From: Isoetes engelmannii
Taxonomy: Eukaryota > Streptophyta > Lycopodiopsida > Isoetales > Isoetaceae
Assembly: GCA_011763485.2 (NCBI GenBank)
Contig: JAANSK020269714.1
Location: 1-21,331, forward strand
Length of the DNA: 21,331 nt
Reading direction: 5' to 3'
The notes under the pieces: model-generated
Told to the model about the DNA's origin: nothing
The model's input: only the letters and a program-made list of their open reading frames with translations
The model's database searches: none
Made by a program: the position numbers and the translations under genes
Shown here: positions 1-10,200 of the stretch, one piece after another
Position numbering within the stretch: position 1 is the stretch's first letter
How the letters are laid out: each line of letters starts with the position of its first letter

Positions 1-207
1 TTCGGGCTCTTGTACTCCAGATTCATTTATTAATATATCAGATTATTTTGGTATCTCTCTTGTATTTCCTTGTTCTTCTCTTTGTTCTTCGCTCAGTTTT
101 CGTAGGTTCATGACAGACAAAGGCAGATGTTACTTCCATAGCTTGCAACAGAACCCAAACTTCTAGGCCGGATTATGTCATGAACCTGGTCGTCACAGAT
201 TAGGCAC

Positions 208-320
208 TCAATCATCGATCCAGCATAGAAGCTCTGCTACGGCATTTTTAGCACCACATTTTTTTTCAACGAATTTATTGAGCTGGCTCCCAAGTTGGCA
301 TATAAATTTCAGGGTAATTT
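208..320 (-). other. Possible 3'-terminal exon of an unidentified minus-strand gene
   Basis: An open frame of 37 codons ends at a TGA complementary to 208-210. It is preceded by a plausible acceptor (TTTCTAG, complementary to 321-327) downstream of AT-rich sequence. The residues look coding in composition, for example QLGSQLNKFVEKK and AVAELLCWIDD before the stop. A minus-strand AATAAA lies about 180 nt past the stop, complementary to about 26-31, and would suit a poly(A) signal. I do not recognise the family. No upstream exon with matching phase could be proven; the exon-like pieces at 1171-1508 are candidates. It could equally be a fragment of a dead gene. Confidence 0.28.
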
Positions 321-564
321 CTAGAAATACCAAGAATTCATTTTTGTTTGGATATTAATAGTTTAATATGTAATTATTGTAATATAGAGAAAGGCTACTC
401 CCCTTTTTTTAAGGAAAAAGGGGGAAATAGTTTGGCTAATCCTAAAAAAATATTGGAATACTTGTTTTTACTATGGCTATTTTTTTTTTTTTCTAAGAAG
501 TCTCTATTCATAATATTCGCCGCAAAAATTGCCTAAACCCCTTAAAAAATCGCCATTTGGCTAT
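321..564. other. AT-rich stretch with a long T run, no gene seen
   Basis: This stretch is AT-rich and includes a T homopolymer near 480-492. Short frames on both strands are low-complexity and unconvincing. It separates the possible terminal exon on the left from the PPR fossil on the right and could be intron or intergenic DNA. Confidence 0.5.
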
Positions 565-1045
565 TAATAGCCACTAATTTTTTCCATGCTGAAAGAAACA
601 ACGATTTTTTCCTTCATGTTCTTAAACACCACGAATGTTGTGCTAAGGCTTTTGCATTTGCCATAGATATTGTACTAATAAGAGCAGCCCCACTGAAAAC
701 ATCGTTCTAGAGTACATTTCAATAATCTGAGACTGAATAGACTTGGCTGCAACATGCTCCAAGAATGATAGTAAAAGAAACTTTATTTGGTCTCACCCCT
801 TTTATTTTGCATTTGCCAAAAAACTTCAAGGGCACCCAAATAATATCCATGGTCAATTTATATAACCTTCAACAATGTTGTCCAGGACTACACGGTTATC
901 CCCTGCATAGCCTTCAAATCTCCTTTACATCCCCCAACCTTCCACATTTTGCATACGTCTCAATGATCAAGCTAAATAAAAAATATAATGCCCAAGTCCA
1001 GAGCAAATTCAAGAGCATGAACTAAGTTCTTTGCAGGATATAGAA
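565..1045 (-). pseudogene. Decayed pentatricopeptide-repeat (PPR) gene fragment
   Basis: Read on the minus strand from about 1020 to 585, successive hallmarks of plant PLS-class PPR proteins appear in the correct order but in shifting frames. They are ETYAKCGRLGDVKE (914-961, followed directly by a stop), SWTTLLKV, ALEVFWQMQNK, RPNKVSFTIILGACC, DVFSGAALIST and KNMKEKIVVSFS. These correspond to the usual series YAKCG, VVSWTTM, ALELFxxMQxxGVxPN, TFxxxLxACA, DVFVGTALI and FDxMxxKNVVSW. Several in-frame stops and at least three frame changes lie between them, so it cannot be translated as one protein. PPR proteins act in organelle RNA editing, splicing and stability. About two repeat triplets survive, with no start codon and no E or DYW tail. 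It looks like an old partial copy of a host gene. Confidence 0.75.
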
Positions 1046-1170
1046 AACTAGGCTTACCATTTTCTTCGTTGCCATGTGTGTGTATATGCACATATCCTAA
1101 TAGTGAAGCTTTCTAAGGTAAAAATGATGAACTGTGAAACTGGAACCCTTGGAAAAATATTCGCACATAC

Positions 1171-1508
1171 TTCTTCGACGAGCAAATCACGACAGTGTAA
1201 ATCGTCCCTGTCGTTTCTCAAATATGATACTTGTTTCCTAGACCTGACAGTTTGCTTCCCAAATTTGGTATCCGGTATTTGGTTAAATATTTTCATAGAA
1301 AAGTGAAAACAGTCCATCTCTATCTTCCTTCTTATTACGATTTGAGGAGGACGAAGTTCCTCTCTGCTCCTCACGCTTTACCAAACCCTGGGAAATGGTA
1401 TCTGCCAAAGCGCTACCGACTTTGTGAATAGCTTACGCTTCCCCTGCTTCCGCTTCTGCCGCCGCTGTCCGATGCCTCTGCCAACGCCCAAAAAAACGCA
1501 AATCGCAT
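1171..1508 (-). other. Exon-like pieces of an unidentified minus-strand gene
   Basis: Two minus-strand pieces look coding. One begins at an ATG complementary to 1506-1508, reads MRFAFFWALAEASDSGG and runs to a strong donor (GTAAGC) near 1455. The other ends at a strong donor (GTATGT, complementary to 1165-1170) after the residues NDRDDLHCRDLLVEE. Between them, in another frame, is a polar stretch (LVKREEQRGTSSSSNRNKKE, about 1310-1395). I could not join them into a frame with consistent phases and do not recognise a family. If real, this would be a gene divergent from METTL18, sharing the 1510-2500 upstream region. It may instead be a decayed gene connected with the neighbouring PPR fossil. 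Confidence 0.2.
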
Positions 1509-2058
1509 CTCCACCTTCAAATGTCTGCAAATAAAATCTGTACCGTTTGTGTCACAACAACCCTAAAAAAGCCCAAACAATCCCAGCCATGCAATCATAA
1601 TAGTTTTAACATATTCCAAAGAATATTAGGCCCATCCCCATTATGGCATTCACCTTGATTTCTGAGTTGCCATGTCATCTGAACAAAGGTATAGAACTGC
1701 ATCCATTCCTATTGATCTCTTGATTTCTTGACCTAAAAACTCCTAAGAAACAAACCAAGAAGATTAGCCATCACTATAGGACAAAACGATTCAAGAAAAA
1801 GACAAACTCAGTTAAAAAATTTGGAATTCAGAAGTGCTTGACGACTTCTGAAGAAAGGAGAGGCGCCCCCGCCATGTAATCCGAAATGGGAAAAATTTCA
1901 AGGAATGGGAACGATGGTTTTGAAACTGGGTTCGCCAGATGGCCAAGCTGCCTTCAATTTACGAGCTAATGGGGATTGGCTCTTACAATCAAAGTAATCG
2001 GGGCCTTCGATAAACGTAAAAACAGGGTGCAATTCAGCCCACAGGGCCAATGGCGCCC

Positions 2059-2070
2059 TGCCACGTGGCA
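2059..2070. promoter_or_regulatory. G-box in a perfect 12-bp palindrome
   Basis: TGCCACGTGGCA is its own reverse complement and contains the plant G-box core CACGTG in its strong context CCACGTGG. G-boxes bind bZIP and bHLH factors (light, ABA and stress responses). It lies about 350 bp upstream of the METTL18 TATA box and would also suit a divergent minus-strand gene. Binding is inferred from the motif only. Confidence 0.55.
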
Positions 2071-2099
2071 ACAATTCTTTTAAAGAATGTTGAGCTGAA

Positions 2100-2161
2100 A
2101 TTTCCACTTGACATTCTGTATTTCCGCTTGACATTATGCAATTTCACCTGAAATTCTTGTG
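2100..2161 (+). repeat. Short tandem repeat, period 20-21, about three copies
   Basis: Two close copies start at 2100 and 2120 (ATTTCCACTTGACATTCTG and ATTTCCGCTTGACATTATG). A third, diverged copy starts at 2141. It lies between the G-box and the TATA box of METTL18. A regulatory role is possible but not shown. Confidence 0.5.
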
Positions 2162-2410
2162 GATAGTCAATCGATGGATACGACACATGGCACTGAATTG
2201 AAGGCACCATGTTTTTCCGTTGCACGAATGGCAGCGTGACTTAAATTCCGGCGTGTCAGAACTGCCTCCGTGCTGCCGCGCGTTGGCACTTCCACACCAG
2301 AATTTAAGGCCCACTGCCATTTCTGTATACGAATCCCCCTATCAGCAAGAGGGTTGCCCGCGGGAACCCAATAAGAGGATGATGTGGCGCTTTCTTCTGA
2401 GGAAAGGGTT

Positions 2411-2418
2411 TATATAGG
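2411..2418 (+). promoter_or_regulatory. TATA box of the METTL18-like gene
   Basis: TATATAGG lies 86 bp upstream of the start codon at 2504. With the usual plant spacing, transcription would begin around 2440-2450 and give a 5' leader of about 55-65 nt. No ATG lies between the box and the start codon. The box and spacing are seen; the transcription start is inferred. Confidence 0.6.
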
Positions 2419-2503
2419 CATCCACATCACTACACTGCCGTGGCCAGGGAGGTCATAAGAACGACAGAGGACTACGAGTCCTTGGCTTGGCAGAAGGAGA
2501 GAC

Positions 2504-5220
2504 ATGACAAAGGGACATTCAATTTTGGCCTGCCTGCCTGGTTTGTCTATTCAGAGTTCTGCTCCCACCTCCGACAAAGGTCGCTCACCTCTGTGTTTTG
2601 GTTTTGGGACTGAGAGCGAGAATGAAGACTCGCTTCCCAATCCACCCCCACCCCAAGAAGTCTTCCCTTTACAGGTTACTCTTTTTATCATGCTGCTTTT
2701 ATATTGTTCTATGCTTTGGTACATTCATGGAAATTTTGATTGTTTACTTCATTTAAGATGGCTTTTCACATTTTCCACTTATTACATGAGAATCAAATCT
2801 AGAAAGAGGAGGATGGGGTTTGTTTGTTGCCTTTTTCCTTGTATACCTTCCTCCATTTCTCAACATGATCAAGTCAACTACATGGGCATGCTGACATTTT
2901 GGCTAAATATTTATTTGTTTTATTGCGCTCATCTAGTTTGTCTTTTCATGTTTTGACAGGAGCAGAAGCCATTTAAAACTGACCCAGTCACCGTAAATGG
3001 AGGTCTTACATTGCTGAAAGTAAGTATTGGTACTCGTATCATATTATATGTAGAGATTATTTGGAGGATGAATATTTGAGGCATGCTTTGCACAGGGTCC
3101 TTTATTGACACAAATTTATGGGACTGAGTGATGATTCCTGCGGTTGATGCATTGTTTGCAGCTGATGTTCAGCTATTGGTTATGAGATCATATATGGGAG
3201 GCTTGTTGTACCTGATCTATCATCATGGACCTCAAGTTCCCATTTTTCTGTCAACTGTCATGTGCTTTTTTTAAGAAATTTTCTGCCTTTCTTAGTCGTC
3301 TAGGGGAATGAAAATTCCTGATGTCAAAGGCTTTGATGTTCTTCATGTCGGTATGTTTCAGGGTGACTTACCACATATCTGGTAGTAACATGCATTGAGT
3401 TCTAAGTTTCATGATCTTTTGTCACATGGTTTCAAGGCTTCCTATGATCTGGGATCAGTATTGCTTGCTGGGAAATGTGTGCGGAGAACGCCCATGATTC
3501 CATCTACCACCATATCTTGTTATGGTAGTAAACCAAAAGCCACATTGTGGGTCCTTGAACTCTGAGAGCAACTTTTTGTGGCATTGAAATCACTGAATTC
3601 TGAACTCTTACTAACCAAATTGCATCTCAACTATCAAATATCAAATATAGCATCATTCCTCATTTAGTATAGGTGAATGCAGAGCAATGGCATCGCTCTA
3701 TTCGAAAATTCTGTGGCTCTGGATCACGTGCCTTTTGATGATTTCTTTCTAAAAATATGCTATTCATGCTGGTTGTCTTGTTCACTTAATATTCAAATTG
3801 ATGGAAAAGTAGGTGGGATCTGGTTGCAGCTAGTGATAGCCAGTGTCATATCAGCTAACATGTTGTTTAAAGTTGTTTTTTTTGGCTCTCATATAAGAAG
3901 AAAAAATGGAAGACATAAAGATACAATATACTTCCGATATGAAAATATAGACCCCCAGTGATAAGAATGAAAATAATAAAAGCTCATTTTATTTGCAGGG
4001 TCGTGTAAGCACTGCAGAAGTATTTGGCATACAGAACTCCGATCTTGTCCCTGGCAGGTATGAAGGTATAAGAATTTACCACCCTTGTCTTGTTCCCTGC
4101 CGTCTTTCCTATTTGCTAAATTTAAGAATATTGCAGGGGGGCTAAAACTCTGGGAAGGTTCAACTGACCTTGTAGATACTTTGCGACGTGAAATACAGGA
4201 TGGCCAACTATCCTTCAGGGGAAAGCATGTGCTAGAGGTTATTTGCTTGCTATTGCAATGGATGATTGGGATATTGCATGAAATAATTGATATATACTGT
4301 TTCCATTTAAACAGGTTGGATGTGGCCATGGTCTTCCAGGAATTTTTGCATGCATAAAGGTAGATCCTATGTTTACTGAAGCGTTTTTGCTATTTTTATT
4401 TGAAGCCATTGCTCTGTATATCCAGGGTGCATCTGTTGTTCATTTTCAAGACTTCAATGCGGAAGTCTTGCAGAAGCTTACTATTCCGAATGTGAATGCA
4501 AACATAGAGTATGCTCAAGCTCGCCTTTCTCAAGGGAATGGTTCGTTAACACCTACAAGGACGAATCCAATATGTCCTGAAGTTTGTTATTATGCTGGAG
4601 ATTGGTCAAATGTACATTCTCTGCTGTCATTGGTTGAGCTGCAGTCCCCTGAATCAACAGCAGAGGATGAGAATGACGACGCTGCTTCTCAGGCGCAGAA
4701 GGATTCTGCCTCTAATGAAGAGGCCGATGGTAGTGACTCTCGACATCGGTCAAGGCGACACTTTGTGTCCAGGGCTTGTGAAAGAAGCAAAGATGGTTCA
4801 TGTAATGCAGGTTATGATATTATACTTATGTCAGAAACTGTTTACTCACAGTCATCTCTTCCCAAGCTCTATTCATTACTTAAATTGGTAAGCGATATTC
4901 TTGTTGTTCGAAACTTCATCAACATGCAGACACAGCAAATACTTTAATCTTCTGAATTTTGCAGTGTCTTCGGCCTTATTATGGAGTTGTATATGTGTCT
5001 GGTAAAAAACATTACTTTGGAGTGGGTGGTGGAACTCGGCAGTTCAAGCATCTTATCGAGGAGGATGGTACGTGTTGTGGGAAGACGAGCCCCATGATGC
5101 TAAACCCTGTCTAATTCATACTTCTTATTCTTCTCAGGTATTCTTGGTGCACATCTAGTGGCAGAGTTTGCAGATGGTTCATCAAATGTAAGGGAGATTT
5201 GGAAGTTCTTTTTTAAATAA
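2504..5220 (+). CDS. METTL18: Histidine protein N-methyltransferase, METTL18/Hpm1 family (8 exons, 363 aa)
   Basis: The family (human METTL18, yeast Hpm1) transfers a methyl group from S-adenosylmethionine to a histidine of ribosomal protein L3 (uL3). Exons are 2504-2674, 2960-3019, 3999-4065, 4137-4237, 4315-4359, 4426-4887, 4965-5067 and 5138-5220. All phases agree, giving 1092 nt including TAA. A seven-beta-strand methyltransferase core is visible. Motif I is LEVGCGHGLPGI, about residues 132-143. The acidic strand-2 region VVHFQDFNAEV (152-162) follows. The family-typical YDIILMSETVYS is at 278-289. CLRPYYGVVYVSGKKHYFG is near 303-321 and the closing IWKFFFK is at 357-363. The N-terminal SILACLPGL resembles the start of plant orthologues and supports the ATG at 2504. 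Residues about 215-270 form an acidic, serine-rich then basic linker, as in plant members. The donors of exons 1 and 4 (GTTACT, GTTATT) are weak. The gene looks intact. Orthology rests on remembered Arabidopsis and animal sequences. Confidence 0.93.
3020..3998 (+). other. Long intron 2 of METTL18, nothing recognised
   Basis: This 979-nt intron runs from donor GTAAGT to acceptor TTTGCAG. It is T-rich on the coding strand, as usual for plant introns. I saw no protein-like frame, repeat or structured RNA in it. Confidence 0.75.
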
Positions 5221-6454
5221 AGCTACCCAGATTGTTGTGTAGCATTAAATATGTAATAAGAAAAGCTGTCTTTCAAGCAATCACCGACCTTATTTGGGGT
5301 ACATGCATATACTGCTTCATCACTTATAACTTGATCCTTCACAAGTTGAAAGGCAAAGAACTACGCAGAACAAAGAAGCAAGCATGCAACATGAAATCCT
5401 GAAGTTAAAATGATAGCCAAAACGTTTTCTAAGAGCATGCCTCAGTTGGCATCCTTTTCCAAAGCTCCAATGTTGAAAGAATTGCATTTTTGCTAAATCA
5501 ATTCAGTTTAGATGGAGATGAAGTGAGATCAAGCATGTCACAGGCAGCATTACTTTGAAGCTGAAATGCCGTCAAGCATGTTGCTGAAACATTTTTTGAA
5601 TTTATCATATCATTTATCTAACACAACGTATCTGTTGGTGAAAATGCATAATTCATCAAGAAATGACCAAAACTTCTTCGACTTCACCTCCTATCAATGA
5701 ACAATGTTATGAGGGAGGATGCTACAGATATTTGGAGGTTAGTTAGGAAGAAGTCGGAATAGCTTTTACTAGGACAAAAACTCCTTCAATGTAAGATGTA
5801 GCAGGCTTGCTTTGGCACCTCATAAATTGCAGCCTTATTTTATGAGCACAAATTTAAGAGGGATGACTTGTGCAAGCTGGTATGTAATCAATCTGCAAAT
5901 ATGACAACATTGAATTAATCTAGTGTTGGTGTTCTTATTATGGCATGAAGACTTTATTATAGCAAGGCCTTCAGGTGTCACAAACTATTGTGGACAAATT
6001 GGAAAGATCCACAGCAGTCATCCTAGAGGAGGAGAAGGCGAGATGAGGAATGATAATGTTTTACACGCATAACACAACCAAAAACCCAAAATTAAGATTA
6101 AACAAGGTGCTAAAGCACTCACAAAAGTTGCACGGTTAATATTCATGTCACTTAGAGTGGTGAATATTTAAATTATCAGGAATGCCAGTGACTTTTGCTA
6201 TGATTGAAAAGCAAATTTGTTAATTTAAAATCATGCTAGAGCAGTCAACTTTCTAGTTCTTGCTACCTAATTGGCCCTGCTCATTGGCACCTTCTAAACC
6301 AGAGCTATTTCTGTTTTGGCAGACTACAAACCAAGGCTTCGCCCTTGCGCAATCTAGAAACTCCGACAAAAACATATTGCATGTGTACGTACCCAAATAA
6401 TTTTTGGTGCAAGAGTTACAAGTGGACAATTGTTAAAAGCACACTTTACCTTGG
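5221..6454. other. Convergent intergenic region, left part, no gene seen
   Basis: It begins with the 3' UTR of METTL18; near-consensus signals (TTGTGT about 5234, AATAAG about 5255) could direct polyadenylation shortly after. The rest holds only short frames with many stops on both strands. No transposon or RNA gene was recognised. Confidence 0.5.
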
Positions 6455-6641
6455 CCTGACAAGATAAGGTTATCGGATTAGCTCAATCTGATAACAAAAA
6501 ATGCGTGTCCGAAGCTTTACGTTCGAGGCCAGATATTCAGGCCGAGGCTTTACGTGCCAAATATCTGGTCGAGGACGTACAGTTAAGGTCATGTATTTTT
6601 TGCTATCGAATGAGGCAAAATCCGATAACCGCCTTATCAGC
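6455..6641. mobile_element. MITE-like element with imperfect terminal inverted repeats
   Basis: The arm GGTTATCGGATT (6468-6479) is exactly inverted as AATCCGATAACC (6619-6630). The match continues outward imperfectly (GGCCTGACAAGATAA on the left against the complement of GCCTTATCAGCC on the right), giving arms of about 24 nt around a 139-nt core. The core has a second inverted pair, CCAGATATT (6529-6537) and AATATCTGG (6560-6568). It also has a direct repeat, CCGAAGCTTTACGT (6509-6522) and CCGAGGCTTTACGT (6542-6555). It encodes no protein. A small non-autonomous DNA transposon fits, but I found no clear target-site duplication and cannot assign a superfamily. Confidence 0.5.
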
Positions 6642-6675
6642 CTTGTATGCAGGGATAAAAATGCTAACTTTTCTG

Positions 6676-6807
6676 ATAACTAGTTATGAGTACTCCAATA
6701 CTGATAACTAGTTATTAGCACTCGTGTAGTACTAATAACTAGTTATAGTACTGGAGGAGTACTGATAACTAGTTATCACTACTCCTTCAGCACTGATAGC
6801 TAGTTAT
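6676..6807. repeat. Tandem array of five palindromes, period about 30 bp
   Basis: The 12-bp perfect palindrome ATAACTAGTTAT occurs at 6676-6687, 6704-6715, 6735-6746 and 6765-6776. A fifth copy at 6796-6807 has one change (ATAGCTAGTTAT). Start-to-start spacings are 28, 31, 30 and 31. Flanks are related too (ACTG before, AGTACT-like after). Around the fourth copy the symmetry extends to about 28 bp with one mismatched pair. Each unit could form a hairpin. It lies about 400 bp past the TASH3 stop codon and just beside the MITE-like element. Function is unknown. Confidence 0.85.
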
Positions 6808-7200
6808 CAGCCTACATTAATAGTGATAAGCAAAATATAAGCACTCTCACTTTACATAGAAGAGTCCAATCTTACCTATTCCATAGTTCTTAAAAATTGA
6901 CTATGAATAGCGAAAGAAAACGAACTACTCATCTAAGGTGCAAAGCTCGCCCACATTTGTCTACCATCACCTGCTTCAATGCAAATATAACCCCTTTAAA
7001 AGACCGGTAAAGTACTGAAGCTCTTGCATTTCAAAAGGGAGTAAACATCACATAAACAAGCCCCCAAATAGCAAGAGCCTGAACAAGGGTACATATAAGA
7101 TATCAAAACTTTATATGGCGTTCAATACAATCAAAACACCAGTGCAAAGCTTGCTGGCAAATCCGTAAACCAAAGGAAATGTGGCATGATTCTTTTTTCT
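6808..7200 (-). other. Probable TASH3 3' UTR and downstream sequence
   Basis: This is the sequence directly past the TASH3 stop codon on the minus strand, with no convincing frame. It probably holds the 3' UTR. A canonical minus-strand AATAAA was not evident, which is common in plants. Confidence 0.4.
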
Positions 7201-10200
7201 TCATGATGTAATGTACAAAACAGGTACAAGACCCGAAATCTTGCCATCTCTTCCAGGCCTTTTCTTGCGCACCTATATTTGACAGAAGATTCTGGTCAGA
7301 TGAAGACAAGTAAAGGGTAGCTAAGAAATCACAAGCAAGATTTCTTACATAATACCAGCCATCCACTTCGTATTCAATGTCAAGCTCCTCCCCCGCAACT
7401 ATACTTAACTGAGGCAAAAGGTATATTAATATTGTTGTTCATGTTAGTGACAACAGAGATTATATGTTACCTCATCATCGCCTCCTGCAGTAAAATCATA
7501 AAGAGCTTTCCCAGCTTGAACACCAGTTTGGGAAGAGGTGTCATCTCCTTGCCCATCTACAGTTTCAGTGAAATCTTGCTTTAATGTAGCTGTGTTCCAA
7601 GGCTGTACATCATCAGAAGGCCCAACCTGAAAGTTTTGCAGTGCACAATGAGGACAAGAACAAGTTCTGGTAATACTACCAAAGAAATATAGCAGAAGTC
7701 ACCTCTTTTGAAGGCCTGTCTTCCGAAAGCGTACCTAATCTTGATGGTACCTTATGTTCTTCCTGTGCGGAACAATGCAATAAGAGAAGAACAAATAATA
7801 TCCTCTTATACTACGTAAAGTAGGTATAAGAAAAAATGCTAAAAATTGTAAATACTACCCAACGAGCATTATGGTTAAATGCCGATGTTGTTGAGCTGCC
7901 AAATATTGAAGGATAACGTGAACTTCCAAATTGTGATGATGCCGATGTTTCAAACGATGCCGTTGATTCCGGAGATGATGATCCAGACGAATTATCATCA
8001 AGAGTCTGTATGTAACCAAAGATTGTTAACTATGTATGCTTGTCATTCTATATTATGTGGAGTCACCCCCTTGTTGTCAACCCCTGTTTCTTCTTCAGAG
8101 ATCCAGATTGAAAATACGTAAAACAGTAAATCAGAAATGCTACCTCAGTATCAGATGTCTCAAGTAAGGTCTTTGCCCACATATCATCATAGTTAATTGA
8201 TGTTCGAGCATTTGTAATGTCTTCTTCCACCTCAGGGGCATCCGTTCCTTTTCCTCCAAGAAAATCTCTCACCTAAAAATGGAGAAAGCAATTAGGGCAT
8301 GCATATTAATCATATATTGTGATATTAGGTCTGTTTAGCCAACCAAATCTTCTCCAGTTGATGGTCCCTTCCACGAGCTATCAGCAAAACGTGGAGAGGG
8401 TGCTTTAATTTCTTCAGTCTGTATAGATAGATATTCAAGCGGTCTGCTTGGTGGAAGAACCAGGTCAGCAATTCCTGTTGCAACAGCAGGATCATTGTAA
8501 CCTGTAGCAGCTTGAATATGATGACGGTTGCGGTATATATTTAGGAGCCCCGCACTAATGACACAAAAATAGAAGCGTGAGCGCACGAACTGCAAATATA
8601 ATAAGCTGGGTCTACTAAACAACACGTAAACATTTCCAGTAAAACAAATACAAATTGGCCAGCTTGCAAAGTAGATAGCTAGATGCATCTAGACTTTCAG
8701 TAGTCGGTATCGAAACAATCGATGAAAACGAAACATTCATCATTTCAAGAACGTCTTACTCCTGATGCATCGGATGTAACTTTCCATGTCATGCCCCCAC
8801 CTGCTTCCTTCTCAATAATCAATACATAATTGCCAAGGTCCATAATACCAGCCCTTCTAGAGGCATTTTATGATGTAAAGACTATGCACTTTTTGTTTGG
8901 TAGAAATTGGCCAAGTCAGCACACAAGTTTGGGCACGAGATATCGCAGAAGATGAATGAGCACAACCTGACATTGGGGGCACGAGATGTCGAGGCACACA
9001 ATGACAGACGCTGCGGCTAGTCATGCTGTATAGAATGATCAAAAACATTCAGTGCATCAACCGATGCACCAATCCACAATTTGAATATGCAAATTCAGGC
9101 CGTTTACCAGTCGATAGGTTTTGAGTAAATCAGTTAAGAAGGCTGCTCCTAGATGGTGGGTGTTAAAAAATATGGGCATCTCAGGATCAGTTAATCATTA
9201 TTTCGATATCATCTTCCAGCTGGATTGATCGGCATGTTTAGAGCACATGGATGCCCTTCAAGGAGCTCAATAAATTACACAATTCTACAAGGATTATTTC
9301 ACAGATTGCTTCCTTAAACAACCCGGGTACTTGAATATCCAGTCAATCACATAACAGGGGACTCCTCACATCAGTTAAAGGTAATCTTTTTTCTACAACA
9401 TGAAAACTATGATCGAAAAGAGGGAACACATTGAGACTAGTTAATCTCCACTGGATGTTGAATGTGCTGCTCCTGCTTCTTGATTTATCAAAAGTGGTTC
9501 AACAATTTGTTTGATACATTTTATAGCCATGAAGCTAAATTTCTATTGTCTTCCTAATTTTTCTTTTTATTTTGCACAATAGTTGTCGTTAATCAGGTAA
9601 AAAACCATCCAGAAAATGTCCAACATGGAAAATTTGATCCCACAAGTAGGATAATGCACACTCTCAACATACCACTCCTGATCAAGTTATCATTTTTCTA
9701 AATTAGAATCGCAAGGCAGGCTCAGAAAAAGTAAGGCTGCTCCATAAAGTCTTTAGTGGAAAGGAAGAACAAGACCCTTCAGAGATATCAGATCATAATG
9801 TTTTCCCACTGCTTTTCCTTTACTTGCTTAGCTCTGCCTCTATGAGAATGCTCCTAGGTGATAAGAATTGATGTACTTATTTGGTCTCAATAGACCCCTA
9901 AGGTCTCTGGTAAGACATTAAGGAAAATTTTCCCTTTTTCTCCCTGCATGACAATTAGGTCAGTTCTAAAGTCAATTGTTCATCTCTGTCACCCCTGTTA
10001 TTTCCTTATTGGACTCCAAAAGCTTCTTCAGTGAGGACTTTCCACTTGCCAAGTGACAACCAATTCTAAAACGCAATTTAAGTGATTTTGCTCAGAAGCA
10101 AAATGCCTTTAGAAAATCCCGTACACAACAGCTGAGCTCTGCTGGAAAGTAATCATTTCTTGCTCACATAGACCCATGACATGACTATTCTCGAACAGGG

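Noticed and set aside
660-760. A frameshifted membrane-protein gene on the minus strand
   Set aside because: I first read the residues around AALISTISMANAKALAQH as a transmembrane segment. Wider reading shows consecutive PPR signature segments, so it belongs to the PPR fossil.
1898-2134. 78-codon minus-strand open frame in the METTL18 upstream region
   Set aside because: It has no recognisable domain, overlaps the G-box and tandem repeat, and lacks a convincing start or splice context.
2674-2956. Read-through of METTL18 exon 1 into its intron as coding
   Set aside because: The sequence after 2674 turns T-rich and hydrophobic. Splicing 2674 to 2960 stays in phase and gives a product of family length.
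4369-4947. Long plus-strand open frame taken as a separate gene
   Set aside because: It is METTL18 exon 6 with part of the introns on both sides. The acceptor at 4425 and donor after 4887 restore the family sequence on each side.
6676-6807. CRISPR-like array
   Set aside because: The repeated units are about 30 bp with no unique spacers of constant size, and the surroundings are plant genes. It is a palindrome tandem array.
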